Shown in pieces: positions 1 to 8,524 of a stretch of DNA of 64,000 nucleotides (its first letter is position 1; the number at the start of each line of letters is the position of its first letter). Source of the stretch: Pseudomonas hygromyciniae (lineage in GTDB: Bacteria > Pseudomonadota > Gammaproteobacteria > Pseudomonadales > Pseudomonadaceae). The notes below the pieces were generated by a model. It worked only from the letters and a program-made list of their open reading frames with translations, did no database searches and was not told the origin of the DNA. Location of the stretch: contig NZ_CP070506.1 in NCBI RefSeq assembly GCF_016925675.1, positions 2,540,501 to 2,604,500 on the forward strand, read 5' to 3'. The translations under genes and the position numbers were made by a program.

Positions 1-2
1 AT

Positions 3-143
3 CAGCAGGTGCTGGAGGTCGAGGTGCTCACTGAACGCGCTAACAGTCACCGCCTCAACCTGCGCGTGATTCTCACGGTACCCAGCGGCGCCCGTCTGCA
101 AATCAACTCAAGCCAACTTTGGCAGGTGATCTATGCCGTTTGA
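3..143 (+). CDS. Phage GP46-like baseplate protein, C-terminal end
   Basis: The window opens inside a reading frame whose last 46 residues end in SSQLWQVIYAV and stop at 141-143. The next gene starts 11 bases before this stop, the tight overlap expected of a tail operon. In Mu-like phages the gene directly before the baseplate J gene (gp47) is gp46, and the sequence fits that C-terminus. The assignment is mainly by position, since most of the protein lies outside the window. Confidence 0.6.
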   Translation, partial: QQVLEVEVLTERANSHRLNLRVILTVPSGARLQINSSQLWQVIYAV

Positions 144-1173
144 TACTCCTTCGCTCCCGGTGCTGGTCAACCGTACCCAGAGTGACTTGGCCGGGGACGC
201 GCTGCGACGCTCCGATGCGCAAGTGTTGTCGCGAGCATTGAGTGGCGCAGTCTATGGGCTGTATGGCTACTTGGACTGGATTGCCGAACAGATCTTGCCC
301 GACACAGCGGATGAAGAAACTTTGGAGCGCATTGCCAGCCTGCGCTTGAGTCAACCGCGTAAGGCAGCCCAGGCGGCAGAAGGTACTGCCAGCTTCACGG
401 CTGCCGCTGGCCGGGTGGTGGATGTCGATACGGTGATGCAATCGAATGACGGCCGGGCCTATCGCGTTACCGAAAGCGTGCCAACGGTCGCGGGTACCAA
501 TACCGCCAAGCTGGAAGCGTTGGATGCGGGCACGCTGGGCAACATCGAATCCGGTACGGTATTGACGTTAATTCAGCCCGTCGAGGGGCTTGCCAGCACC
601 TTCACGGTGTTGGCCCCTGGGTTAATCGGCGGTATCGCCCAGGAAAGCGTCGAGTCGCTACGTGCGCGGGTGGTGCGATCGTATCGCGTGATACCCCGCG
701 GCGGCTCGGCGGACGACTACGAAACCTGGGCATTGGAGGTGCCCGGTGTAACTCGCGCCTGGTGCCGACGAAACTTCCTAGGGCCTGGTACCGTCGGGCT
801 GTTTGTCATGAGCGACGAAGACGCCAATCCGATCCCCGATGCCGCGCAGCTCGCGGAGGTGAAGGCCTATATCGAGCCGTTGCGGCCCGTCACAGCCGAG
901 CTGTACGTGCTTGCCCCGGTGCAGGTGCCGGTGGTGTACCAGATTCGCCTTACGCCAGACACCAGTGCCGTTCGTGCGGCTGTCGCAGTGCAGCTGCAGG
1001 ACCTGCACAGCCGTGAGGCAGGGTTGGGCGATAAGTTGCTGATCAGCCACATTCGCGAATCGATCAGCAGCGCCGTCGGGGAGACCGATCATGAGCTGGT
1101 AGCGCCAACGACTGACGTTGCAGCCGCCAGCAATCAACTGCTGACTTTCGGGGGTTGCCTATGGCTGGATTAA
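133..1173 (+). CDS. Phage baseplate assembly protein J (Mu gp47-like)
   Basis: This 346-residue protein matches the baseplate J family, a wedge component of the contractile-tail baseplate. The N-terminus (PSLPVLVNRTQSDLAG) and the central region, with an SVESLRARVV segment and an RGGSADDYETWALEVPGV block at about residues 175-205, are the usual hallmarks. The ATG at 133 overlaps the end of the upstream gene. The following tail gene begins before this stop codon, so the genes are translationally coupled. Length is normal for the family and no defect is seen. Confidence 0.9.
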   Translation: MPFDTPSLPVLVNRTQSDLAGDALRRSDAQVLSRALSGAVYGLYGYLDWIAEQILPDTADEETLERIASLRLSQPRKAAQAAEGTASFTAAAGRVVDVDTVMQSNDGRAYRVTESVPTVAGTNTAKLEALDAGTLGNIESGTVLTLIQPVEGLASTFTVLAPGLIGGIAQESVESLRARVVRSYRVIPRGGSADDYETWALEVPGVTRAWCRRNFLGPGTVGLFVMSDEDANPIPDAAQLAEVKAYIEPLRPVTAELYVLAPVQVPVVYQIRLTPDTSAVRAAVAVQLQDLHSREAGLGDKLLISHIRESISSAVGETDHELVAPTTDVAAASNQLLTFGGCLWLD

Positions 1174-1760
1174 GGACCGCCGAGCAATACCGTGCCCAAC
1201 TGCAAGCACTGCTACCCGCTGGTCCTGCATGGGATCCGGAGCTGGTCCCCGAGGTCCGGCTGATTCTATCGGGGGTATCGCTGGAGTTTGCAAGGCTGGA
1301 GGGCAGGGCGTCGGACATGCTCAATGAGATGGACCTGGGTGGTGTGAGCGAGTTGGTGCCCGACTGGGAAAAGGTAATGGGTCTGCCAGACGAATGCCTG
1401 GGTCCGAATCCAGCGTTTGAGGATCGGCGCCTGGCGGTTCGCCGGCGTTTGGTGGAGGTCGGTGGACAGAGCCGTGCGTACTTCATTGAGATCGCCGTTA
1501 GCCAGGGATACCCCGGCGCAACTATCACTGAATATCGAGCGCCCCGTATGGGGCGTTCTCGTTTTGGCGCTGCGCACTTCGGAACCTGGGGTGCCCAGTT
1601 TATTTGGGTGCTGAACACCGGTGGGCGTCAGCGTGCAGGCCGACGATTCGGCGCGAGCTTCTGGGGGGAGCGGTTCGGTACCAATCCAGGTGACGCGCTT
1701 GAGTGCCTGATCCGTAGGCCGGCGCCGGCGCACACCGTTGTGCATATCAATTACGACTGA
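1161..1760 (+). CDS. DUF2313 / YmfQ-like tail protein (Mu gp48-like)
   Basis: About 199 residues. The start MAGLRTAEQYRAQLQALLPAGPAW is characteristic of the YmfQ/DUF2313 family, which follows baseplate J in Mu- and SfV-like tails and is thought to join the baseplate to the fibre. The ATG at 1161 has a GGGGG stretch seven bases upstream and is preferred over a TTG at 1155. The gene overlaps the end of baseplate J by 13 bases. The C-terminal half is rich in Gly, Arg and aromatic residues (RFGAAHFGTWG), as in other family members. Confidence 0.88.
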   Translation: MAGLRTAEQYRAQLQALLPAGPAWDPELVPEVRLILSGVSLEFARLEGRASDMLNEMDLGGVSELVPDWEKVMGLPDECLGPNPAFEDRRLAVRRRLVEVGGQSRAYFIEIAVSQGYPGATITEYRAPRMGRSRFGAAHFGTWGAQFIWVLNTGGRQRAGRRFGASFWGERFGTNPGDALECLIRRPAPAHTVVHINYD

Positions 1761-1771
1761 GGGGTAAAACC

Positions 1772-3341
1772 GTGGATTTTCCGAAAAGTGTGCCCAGCGT
1801 TGGGTTGGTAGATGGCAAATTTATTGATGAGGACGCTCTGTCAGGCACTCCTGGATCGCTCATCCCTTCTGCGTGGGGCAACGCAGTTACTTTAGAAATT
1901 TTAAATGTACTCCAGGCGGCAGGTCTGGTTCCAGACGAGGATGACAACGCCCAGCTCTTGGCCGCTATTTCGAGTCTTGTCGAGGGCGTGGCGCTTGAGT
2001 TTGCCAGCCAGGCGGAGGCGGTGGGTGGAGTGAACGAGGTTAAAGTGATGAGTCCACTTCGCGTGGCTCAGGCAATAACTGCTGCGTTGACAGCGGCAAC
2101 GGAGTCCGCTTATGGACTTGTAAGGATTGCAACGCAGGCACAGACGAACACAGGTGCAGCGGATGATGTGGTTATCACCCCCAAAGAAACTGGCCGCGTT
2201 TGTCTCTAATTCTTTGACTTCCGCAACAGAATCGGCTCACGGACTTGTGAGGATTGCAACGCAGGCACAGACGAACACAGGTGCAGCGGATGATGTGGTT
2301 ATCACCCCAAAGAAACTGGCCGCGTTTGTCTCTAATTCTTTGACTTCCGCAACAGAATCGGCTCACGGACTTGTGAGGATTGCAACGCAGGCACAGACGA
2401 ACACAGGTGCAGCGGATGATGTGGTTATCACCCCAAAGAAACTGGCCGCGTTTGTCTCTAATTCTTTGACTTCCGCAACAGAATCGGCTCACGGACTTGT
2501 AAGGATTGCAACGCAGGCACAGACGAACACAGGTGCAGCGGATGATGTGGTTATCACCCCAAAGAAACTGGCCGCGTATGTAGCATCCAAAAGCAACCTT
2601 ATCGGTATCCAAGGCTCTTTTAAGAACCTTGCATTGTCTTCTGGCGGGTCTGACCGTTATGTGTCGGCGGCTATTGATGAGTTGTTGGTGGAAGATACTA
2701 GTGGCTTTTTCCTAAAGCTGAGTAACATCTCTCTGACGATAGATACGACAGCATACGGCGCCAATGGCCTGGACTCTGGTTCGGCCACGGCGTCTACGTG
2801 GTATAGCATTTGGGCCATTAGTAATGCGACAGGGAGTGTCGTGGCAGGGCTTCTATCTATCAACGTCAACTTACCTGCATTGCCTGCTGGGTATACCCAC
2901 AAAGCACGCATCGGGTGGCTCAGAACAGATGCAAGTCTTTATCCGCTTCGCTTCTCCCAGTTTGGAAAGAGGGCCCACTACGACCTTGGTGGTAATGTTC
3001 CTTCATTCCCGACTGTAGCAACGGGCGCAGCCAGCACTGCAATCACCGTATCTCTAGCAAGCTTGGTGCCGCCGACAGCAAAGTATGCGCACTTGGTAGG
3101 GGGGACGGCGAACGGCGGTTACATTGGATTCGCCCCAGCCGGCGGGTTTGTTTCGACGCCTGGTGCGGGCTACCTGAGCCCATCCCAGCCCAATGGATTC
3201 CCATTTGCTGGTGGGTATAACGCGTCTAGCCCCGTGCCAACAGCCGTTGGTACGATTAACTTGAGAAGTCTCTCGGTTATGTACTGCGCCACGGGCGCCT
3301 CATCTATTCTTCAATGTATGGGTTGGGAGGATAATTTATGA
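1772..3341 (+). CDS. Phage tail fibre protein with 42-residue repeats (one-base frameshift in repeat 1)
   Basis: The frame opens at a GTG (1772) after a GAGGGG ribosome site. It has a fibre N-terminal domain (MDFPKSVPSVGLVDGKFIDE), then four tandem units containing GLVRIATQAQTNTGAADDVV, a motif typical of receptor-binding fibres. A distinct receptor-binding C-terminus with Gly-rich loops follows to 3341. The first frame stops at 2209 because repeat 1 has five Cs at 2178-2182 where the other three copies have four; removing one C joins both parts into about 522 residues. As written, the product would be a 145-residue stub. A sequencing over-call is likely, but slipped-strand phase variation is possible. 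The assembly chaperone follows with an ATGA overlap. Confidence 0.88.
2095..2577 (+). repeat. Four tandem 126-bp repeats inside the tail fibre gene
   Basis: The same core (for example GATTGCAACGCAGGCACAG) recurs at 2125, 2252, 2378 and 2504. The spacings are 127, 126 and 126 bases, so the unit is 42 codons. The copies are almost identical at the DNA level, which points to recent expansion or homogenisation. The first unit carries the extra C that breaks the frame. Confidence 0.95.
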
Positions 3342-3715
3342 TTTATGGCGGATACGCAGTTCGGAAAGATGGGCAGGGGTGGCGTTCGGTTGATGGCTCA
3401 GAAGCTGATCCGGAAAACAAAGACTGGATCTATCCTGATTATGAAACCGAAGAGTTTTCGCAAGATACCCCACCTATTCCAATAGCTTCGCCAGAAGAGA
3501 TTCTTGCTGCTGCAAACAGTCATCGGGACATGTTGTTGACCTTTGCCACGCTTCGAGTCAACCCGCTGCAAGATGCAGTGGATTTGGAGGAGGCTACCGA
3601 GGCAGACATCGCCAGTTTGAAGAGCTGGAAGAAGTACCGGGTATTAGTGAATCGCGTTACTGACCAGGCAGCTTATCCTCACACGATAGTCTGGCCACCG
3701 CAGCCATCTGAATAA
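3338..3715 (+). CDS. Tail fibre assembly protein
   Basis: A 125-residue protein whose ATG overlaps the fibre stop (ATGA). Position directly after the fibre and the C-terminal block (LKSWKKYRVLVNRV, ending in a W-P-P-Q-P tail) match the phage tail fibre assembly chaperone family. That family folds or trimerises the distal fibre. The N-terminus (MIYGGYAVRKDGQGWRSVDG) is also typical. It closes the structural operon, as a terminator follows within 40 bases. Confidence 0.87.
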   Translation: MIYGGYAVRKDGQGWRSVDGSEADPENKDWIYPDYETEEFSQDTPPIPIASPEEILAAANSHRDMLLTFATLRVNPLQDAVDLEEATEADIASLKSWKKYRVLVNRVTDQAAYPHTIVWPPQPSE

Positions 3716-3729
3716 ATCACAAATTCGGG

Positions 3730-3751
3730 CCGCTATTGAGCGGTTTTTTTT
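3730..3751 (+). terminator. Rho-independent terminator after the tail operon
   Basis: CCGCT-ATTG-AGCGG hairpin followed by eight Ts, directly after the fibre assembly gene. The stem is only five pairs, so readthrough into the lysis genes is likely. Confidence 0.8.
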
Positions 3752-3766
3752 CGTCTGGAGAAAGCT

Positions 3767-4300
3767 ATGCCGATAACCGAGCAACAGTTGCTGCAGATCC
3801 TCCCGAACGCCGGCCGCCAAGCCGGCGTTTTTGTTCCTGTGCTGAACGCCGCTATGGGCAAGTACGGGATCGTGACCAAGCTGCGTATCGCCGCATTCAT
3901 CGCCCAGGTCGGGCACGAGTCAGGCCAGTTGCGCTACGTGCGCGAGATCTGGGGGCCTACTGCACAGCAGGCCGGATACGAGGGCCGCGCTGATTTGGGC
4001 AATACCGTGAAGGGGGACGGCTCCAAGTACCGTGGCCGGGGGCTAATCCAGATTACCGGCCGGGCAAACTACGCTGCGTGCGGCGAAGCGCTGGCCCTGG
4101 ATTTGATCAATCACCCGGAGTTGCTGGAGCAATCGCAGCACGCCTCGATGTCGGCGGCGTGGTTCTGGTCGACGAAGGGCCTTAATACCCTGGCGGACAA
4201 AGGTGAGTTCTTGAAGATCACCCGGAGGATTAATGGCGGGGTGAATGGCCTTGAGGATCGCCAGCGGCTATACGCCCAGGCGCAGAAGGTGCTGGCATGA
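3767..4300 (+). CDS. Endolysin, glycoside hydrolase family 19
   Basis: This 177-residue protein has the GH19 chitinase/lysozyme fold pattern, including FIAQVGHESGQLRYVREIWG around residues 44-63. Glu51 of the HES motif and Glu60 are the likely catalytic acids. The GRGLIQITGRANY block near residues 90-102 is the usual substrate-cleft signature. Phage versions cleave peptidoglycan for lysis. It has no signal peptide, so it would need a holin, which is not seen in the window and may lie upstream. GGAG sits upstream of the ATG. The next gene overlaps by four bases. Confidence 0.92.
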   Translation: MPITEQQLLQILPNAGRQAGVFVPVLNAAMGKYGIVTKLRIAAFIAQVGHESGQLRYVREIWGPTAQQAGYEGRADLGNTVKGDGSKYRGRGLIQITGRANYAACGEALALDLINHPELLEQSQHASMSAAWFWSTKGLNTLADKGEFLKITRRINGGVNGLEDRQRLYAQAQKVLA

Positions 4301-4809
4301 CCCTCGGCCAGATCCTGGCTGTGGTGCTGCTGGCAATGGCCACCAGCGCCGCGGGCACATGGCAGGTGCAGGACTGGCGCATGGGCAAGCAGTTGGCGGA
4401 GCAGGGGGCCCAGTTTCAAACAGACCTTGGGTTGGTCAGCGCGGTGGCCGCCAAGCAGGTGAGCGACGAGCAGGGCAGGCGCCTAGCCCTGGAGAAGACG
4501 CTGGCCACATCCGATCAACAACACACCCGAGAACTATCCGATGCTCAACGCAACCAGGTTCTACTGCGTGACCGCCTTGCTACTGCTGATATGCGGCTGT
4601 CAGTCCTTCTCGACGCCACGGATTCAGCCAGCTATTGCAACGTGCCTGCCGCCTCCGCCTCCAGCGGCGTGGTTCATGGCCCCACAAGAGCCCAACTTGA
4701 CCCAGCGCATGCTCAACGAATTATTGGAATCACCGATGCCGGCGACCAAGGATTGATCGCCCTGCGAGCCTGTCAGGACTACGCAAAAGAAGTCTCTATA
4801 CCAAAGTAA
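4297..4809 (+). CDS. Rz-like inner-membrane spanin (LysB type)
   Basis: A 170-residue protein with one N-terminal membrane segment (about residues 4-21, ILAVVLLAMATSAAG). A long charged helical region follows (residues 30-100), the layout of Rz i-spanins that bridge the periplasm and fuse the membranes during lysis. It overlaps the endolysin by four bases (ATGA). A second lysis gene is embedded in its 3' half in another frame (4541-4756), as expected for Rz/Rz1 pairs. Confidence 0.85.
   Translation: MTLGQILAVVLLAMATSAAGTWQVQDWRMGKQLAEQGAQFQTDLGLVSAVAAKQVSDEQGRRLALEKTLATSDQQHTRELSDAQRNQVLLRDRLATADMRLSVLLDATDSASYCNVPAASASSGVVHGPTRAQLDPAHAQRIIGITDAGDQGLIALRACQDYAKEVSIPK
4541..4756 (+). CDS. Rz1-like outer-membrane spanin lipoprotein, nested in Rz
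   Basis: This 71-residue frame lies wholly inside the Rz gene. It starts with a hydrophobic signal ending in a lipobox, L-L-I-C-G-C with Cys20 as the lipidated residue. A short proline-rich mature part containing PPPPP follows. These are the features of Rz1 o-spanins, which dimerise with Rz. Embedded Rz1 genes are common but usually missed by gene callers. Confidence 0.82.
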   Translation: MLNATRFYCVTALLLLICGCQSFSTPRIQPAIATCLPPPPPAAWFMAPQEPNLTQRMLNELLESPMPATKD

Positions 4810-4924
4810 AAGGAGCGGCCGGGCAGGATGCGTCAACATCCAACCCGGCCACCTTCCTCGCAGATTACCCCTGCAAGTCCAGCCAAGGCTCCTGCTTCGT
4901 GCACAAAGCGGAGCGAGCCTAGCA

Positions 4925-4940
4925 CTGTTTATCCATACAG
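4925..4940 (+). promoter_or_regulatory. LexA (SOS) box upstream of the Dam-like methylase
   Basis: CTGTTTATCCATACAG fits the Pseudomonas SOS-box pattern CTGT-N8-ACAG and ends 18 bases before the methylase start codon, where LexA would block transcription. Confidence 0.78.
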
Positions 4941-4958
4941 CAAAGGTCTTGCTTTTAT

Positions 4959-5753
4959 ATGTCCACACCCATCATCCCTTGGATGGGCGGCAAACGCCGC
5001 CTAGCCGATCGCCTTATCCCGCTCTTTCCGCCACACGAATGCTACGTTGAAGTATTTGCCGGCGGCGCCGCGCTGTACTTCATGCGTCCCCAGGCAGCGC
5101 CGGTTGAAGTCCTCAATGACATCAACGGCGACTTGGTGACGCTGTACCGCGTAGTGCAGAACCACCTGGAGGAATTCGTGCGCCAGTTCAAATGGGCGCT
5201 GAGTTCCCGCCAAGTGTTCGAGTGGCAGAAGATGACCCGCCCTGAAACCCTCACCGACATCCAGCGTGCCGCCCGGTTTTTCTACCTGCAGCACCATGCC
5301 TTCGCCGGCAAGGTCACGGGGCAGACGTTTGGTACCGCGACTACTGGCCCGGCCATAAATTTGCTGCGGATCGAGGAAAATCTATCTGCAGCATGGCAGC
5401 GGTTGTCCGGTACCTATGTTGAAAACCTGGGCTGGCTTGAGTGTGCCGAGCGCTACGACCGTGCTCATACCTTTCACTACATGGATCCGCCTTACTGGCA
5501 GACGGCCGGCTATGGCGTGGATTTCCCCTTTGAGAATTACGAGCGTATGGCTGACTTTATGAGGCGCTGCAGTGGCAAGGTCATGGTCAGCATCAATGAT
5601 CACCCGGACATTCGCCGAGTCTTTGCCGGCTTCCATTTTGAAACAGTGGACATCCGCTATAGCAACACAAACCAACGGCAGGGAAAGGCCGATGTCAGCG
5701 GAGAATTGGTGATTATGAACTGGGAGCCTGCAGCTTTTGGGGGGCTGTTTTAA
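4959..5753 (+). CDS. Dam-type (D12 class) adenine-N6 DNA methyltransferase
   Basis: A 264-residue protein with the D12-class motif order: PWMGGKRRL at residues 7-15, EVFAGGAALYF near 31-41 (S-adenosylmethionine binding), and catalytic D-P-P-Y at 176-179. Its family methylates adenine, often at GATC. No restriction partner is adjacent, so it appears to be a solitary phage-type methylase. A LexA box at 4925-4940 suggests it is made during the SOS response. Length is normal and all key motifs are present. Confidence 0.9.
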   Translation: MSTPIIPWMGGKRRLADRLIPLFPPHECYVEVFAGGAALYFMRPQAAPVEVLNDINGDLVTLYRVVQNHLEEFVRQFKWALSSRQVFEWQKMTRPETLTDIQRAARFFYLQHHAFAGKVTGQTFGTATTGPAINLLRIEENLSAAWQRLSGTYVENLGWLECAERYDRAHTFHYMDPPYWQTAGYGVDFPFENYERMADFMRRCSGKVMVSINDHPDIRRVFAGFHFETVDIRYSNTNQRQGKADVSGELVIMNWEPAAFGGLF

Positions 5754-5837
5754 TGATCGCTATCAGTCGACTTGATCGGCTTGCTATGTGTTTACGGTAG
5801 AGCGTTACTGTGGTCACGCAAACGAAGGATGAACCCC

Positions 5838-6023
5838 ATGGAAACCGCCGACCACTATTTGAATGTCTTCCCCTCTGAGCTTCTTGCGGCGGCCTCGCGA
5901 GGTGAGATTGACCTTAACGAACTGGCAGCTATTGTGTTGGCTGGCCGTGGGCTTGACCTCAACGCGACCTGGGTAGGCTTCCCGGCGGCCGCTCGACTGC
6001 TCGAACAGCGCCGGCAGGGTTAA
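5838..6023 (+). CDS. Small hypothetical protein
   Basis: About 61 residues, beginning METADHYLNVFPSELLAAASRG and containing ELAAIVLAGRGLDLNATWVGF. The ATG at 5838 has GAAGG eight bases upstream; an ATG at 5829 is in frame but badly spaced. It follows the methylase by about 85 bases and ends tail-to-tail over the SRAP stop (four shared bases). The acidic helical N-terminus and Leu/Ala-rich core suggest a small soluble phage protein of unknown function. Confidence 0.6.
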   Translation: METADHYLNVFPSELLAAASRGEIDLNELAAIVLAGRGLDLNATWVGFPAAARLLEQRRQG

Positions 6024-6721
6024 TCATCCTCCGGTGATAAAGGGAGCAATAATTCAGCTCCCTGGTTTTTCACGTTCCCCACCTCTTTGCCAACCGCATA
6101 CCACTCAAAATCCTCAGTGGGTTGGCAGCACTCATTGGCTATCTCTTCGGCCCGCTCTGGCGCAAGACCTGGATCCAGCCACTCCCTGGCATGCTCAGGT
6201 GTCAGTACCAAAGGCTTGCGGTCATGGATGTCCACCATCCCCTGGTCACTGGCAGCGGTGATGATCACGAAACCGTCTCCTTCTTGGGGCTCCATGCCCA
6301 GGCTCACTTGGGCGAGTGCTCCGAAAAACATGGGTTTCTGGCTTTTCAGGCGAATGAAGTAAGGCTGTTTTTTCTTCGGCTCATCGGGGTCTTTGACCCA
6401 CTCATACCACCCTTCACTTGGCACCACGGCGCGGCCATTCGGCCACAGTTGCTTGAAGAACTTGCCCGTGGTGACAGTCTCCACGCGAGCGTTGATCGGG
6501 TCTGGGCGTTTGTCCTTGGCCCAGAACGGCGCCCATCCCCATTTGACTGCATCGATATGCAGGCGATCCTTTACGGTGTGCAGCAGTTGCACCCGTGTCG
6601 AAGGAGCGACGTTGTAGCGATTGATCGGCGCGGCGTCATACCCACTGAATAGCTCTATCTGTGGGTTCAACTCTTCGATAAAGATCGCCATCCCCTCGTA
6701 CTGCACGAATCTCCCGCACAT
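6020..6721 (-). CDS. SRAP domain protein (YedK/HMCES family), abasic-site shield
   Basis: Translation from the ATG at 6721 gives MCGRFVQYEGM, placing the catalytic cysteine at position 2. This family removes Met1 and uses Cys2 to crosslink to abasic sites in single-stranded DNA. A GGAGGGG ribosome site lies just upstream and rules out the longer frame. Other conserved blocks are YNVAPST, a W-G-x-x-P-x-W motif, the NARVET segment, CPSEGWYEW-like (here VPSEGWYEW) and MVDIHDRKPLVL. It is transcribed away from umuD across a shared LexA box, so it is probably SOS induced. Confidence 0.92.
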   Translation of the reverse strand: MCGRFVQYEGMAIFIEELNPQIELFSGYDAAPINRYNVAPSTRVQLLHTVKDRLHIDAVKWGWAPFWAKDKRPDPINARVETVTTGKFFKQLWPNGRAVVPSEGWYEWVKDPDEPKKKQPYFIRLKSQKPMFFGALAQVSLGMEPQEGDGFVIITAASDQGMVDIHDRKPLVLTPEHAREWLDPGLAPERAEEIANECCQPTEDFEWYAVGKEVGNVKNQGAELLLPLSPEDD

Positions 6722-6786
6722 ACGCACCCCTCCGCCTGTCGAAATATCCCACAGAAAAATTGACCGCAAGCGGCCTACAAAGTTAA

Positions 6787-6802
6787 CTGTACATTCGTAC
6801 AG
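6787..6802. promoter_or_regulatory. LexA (SOS) box shared by the SRAP gene and umuDC
   Basis: CTGTACATTCGTACAG is a near-perfect CTGT-N8-ACAG palindrome in the 101-base gap between two divergent genes. It can plausibly control both directions. Confidence 0.87.
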
Positions 6803-6822
6803 TATTTGTAGAAAGGCGCGCC

Positions 6823-7248
6823 ATGAGCTTTACCATTCTAGGTCCCATCGCCGAAGCCGGCGCAAAACTGCCTCTGTGTTCCTTTCAGGTTCCGGCCGGC
6901 TTTCCATCGCCGGCAGCGGATCACATCGAGCAGCACATCTCATTGGATGAGGTCCTGAACATCCGTGCGCCTCATGTGTACCTGGTAGTGATCACTGGCG
7001 AGAGCATGCAAGGGGTGGGGATCTTTGAGGGCGATCTGGCCGTGGTGGATCGTGCCATCGAGCCGGTCCACGGGCATGTGGTCGTAGCCCTACTGAACAA
7101 TGAGCCCATCTGCAAGCGCCTGTGCAAGCGTGGGAAAGATGTCATCCTGTTGTCGGAAAACCCGAAGTATCCGGCGCGCTACATCCTGGAAGGCGACGAG
7201 CTTTCAATCTGGGGGGTGATTACCAGCACCGTGCGCAGCCATGTCTAA
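6823..7248 (+). CDS. umuD: UmuD-like SOS mutagenesis protein (S24 self-cleaving protease)
   Basis: A 141-residue protein of UmuD length without the LexA DNA-binding domain. The self-cleavage site is Ala25-Gly26 (VPAGFPSP). The Ser/Lys dyad is Ser61 in ITGESMQG and Lys98 in PICKRL. RecA-stimulated cleavage gives UmuD', the accessory subunit of polymerase V. It overlaps umuC by eight bases, the normal coupled arrangement, and follows a LexA box 20 bases upstream. All functional residues are intact. Confidence 0.95.
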   Translation: MSFTILGPIAEAGAKLPLCSFQVPAGFPSPAADHIEQHISLDEVLNIRAPHVYLVVITGESMQGVGIFEGDLAVVDRAIEPVHGHVVVALLNNEPICKRLCKRGKDVILLSENPKYPARYILEGDELSIWGVITSTVRSHV

Positions 7249-8515
7249 GGCGCCTGTGTTCGCTCTGATCGACTGCAACAGCTTCTATGCGAGCTGTGAG
7301 CGGGTCTTTCGCCCCGACCTGGCCAAGGTGCCTATCGTAGTACTCAGCAATAACGATGGCTGTGTTATCGCCCGCAGCTACGATGCGAAGCCTTTTATCA
7401 AAATGGGCGAGCCCTATTTCCAGATCAAGCACAAGCTAAAGCAGCACGGCATCGTCCCGTTTTCCTCAAATTACGCCCTGTATGGGGATATGAGTGAGCG
7501 GGTAATGACTGTGATCGAGAGCATGGTGCCTGCGGTCGAGATCTACAGTATTGATGAAGCATTCGCCGATTTGACTGGCATTGATGGCCTGGACGCCCTC
7601 GGGCGAAAGATTCGGGCCCAGGTGCTGCGCGGTACCGGCATTCCGGTTGGCGTAGGTATCGCCACTACAAAGACCTTGGCCAAGCTTGCTAACCACACGG
7701 CAAAGCGGTTACAGGCCCAGACCGGTGGCGTGGTGAACATCACCGATCCGGCAAAGCGCGACTGGGTGCTGCGCAATACCGACGTGGCCGAGGTGTGGGG
7801 TGTCGGACGAAAAATGAAACTTCACCTCGACGCCCTGGGTATCAAGTCGGCAATGGACCTGGCCAAGGCGGATCCGTGGACGCTGCGCAAGAGGTTCAGC
7901 GTTGTGATCGAGAAGACGGCCAGGGAGCTGGGCGGCACGCCTTGTCTGGAGCTGGACGAGCCAGATCCGCCAAAGCAGGAGATTTGCTGCAGTCGCATGT
8001 TCGGCCAGCGGCTGACGGAGCTGCCGCCTATCAGAGAGGCTGTGGCGACCTACATGATGCGGGCTTCTGAAAAGCTTCGCGCCCAGAACTCGCTGTGCAA
8101 GAAGGTGCGTGTATGCATCCGCACGGGCATGTTCAATCCAGAGGAGGCGAAGTATGCCAGCGGGGTAGTGGTAGACATGCCGTATCCCACCGATGACGTG
8201 CGACTGCTGACAAAGGCGGCTGTTGATGCTGTCGACCTTATTTACCGGCCAGGCTTTAAATACAGTAAGGCTGAAGTGATGCTGCTCAACCTGTGTCAGC
8301 CCGGCGAATACACCGATCATCTGTTCGCTACTTCGCAGCCTGCCGAGTCCGCCCGAGTTATGGCCGTGCTGGACGAGATAAATGGACGGTGGGGCAGGGG
8401 AGCGCTGCGGTCAGCCCGCGTGCCCAGTAACCCAGCCTGGGCTATGCGCCGGGAGATGATGAGTCAGCCCTATACTACCAGTATTAACCAGCTCTGGAGG
8501 GTTTATGCTACATAA
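7241..8515 (+). CDS. umuC: UmuC-like DNA polymerase V catalytic subunit
   Basis: This 424-residue Y-family translesion polymerase has the first metal ligand Asp11 in ALIDCNSFYASCE and the second pair Asp105/Glu106 in YSIDEAFADL. Both are conserved. The thumb helix-hairpin-helix region (VWGVGRKMKLHLDALGI) is also present, and the C-terminal little-finger domain appears complete. It starts inside umuD and would be co-expressed under LexA control. A damaged copy of its N-terminus lies at 25971-26078. Confidence 0.96.
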   Translation: MSKAPVFALIDCNSFYASCERVFRPDLAKVPIVVLSNNDGCVIARSYDAKPFIKMGEPYFQIKHKLKQHGIVPFSSNYALYGDMSERVMTVIESMVPAVEIYSIDEAFADLTGIDGLDALGRKIRAQVLRGTGIPVGVGIATTKTLAKLANHTAKRLQAQTGGVVNITDPAKRDWVLRNTDVAEVWGVGRKMKLHLDALGIKSAMDLAKADPWTLRKRFSVVIEKTARELGGTPCLELDEPDPPKQEICCSRMFGQRLTELPPIREAVATYMMRASEKLRAQNSLCKKVRVCIRTGMFNPEEAKYASGVVVDMPYPTDDVRLLTKAAVDAVDLIYRPGFKYSKAEVMLLNLCQPGEYTDHLFATSQPAESARVMAVLDEINGRWGRGALRSARVPSNPAWAMRREMMSQPYTTSINQLWRVYAT

Positions 8516-8524
8516 CTTCGTAAG

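Noticed and set aside
2095-2577. Regular repeats that could be mistaken for a CRISPR array
   Set aside because: Units of 126 bases are contiguous, without unique spacers, and in frame within a fibre gene.
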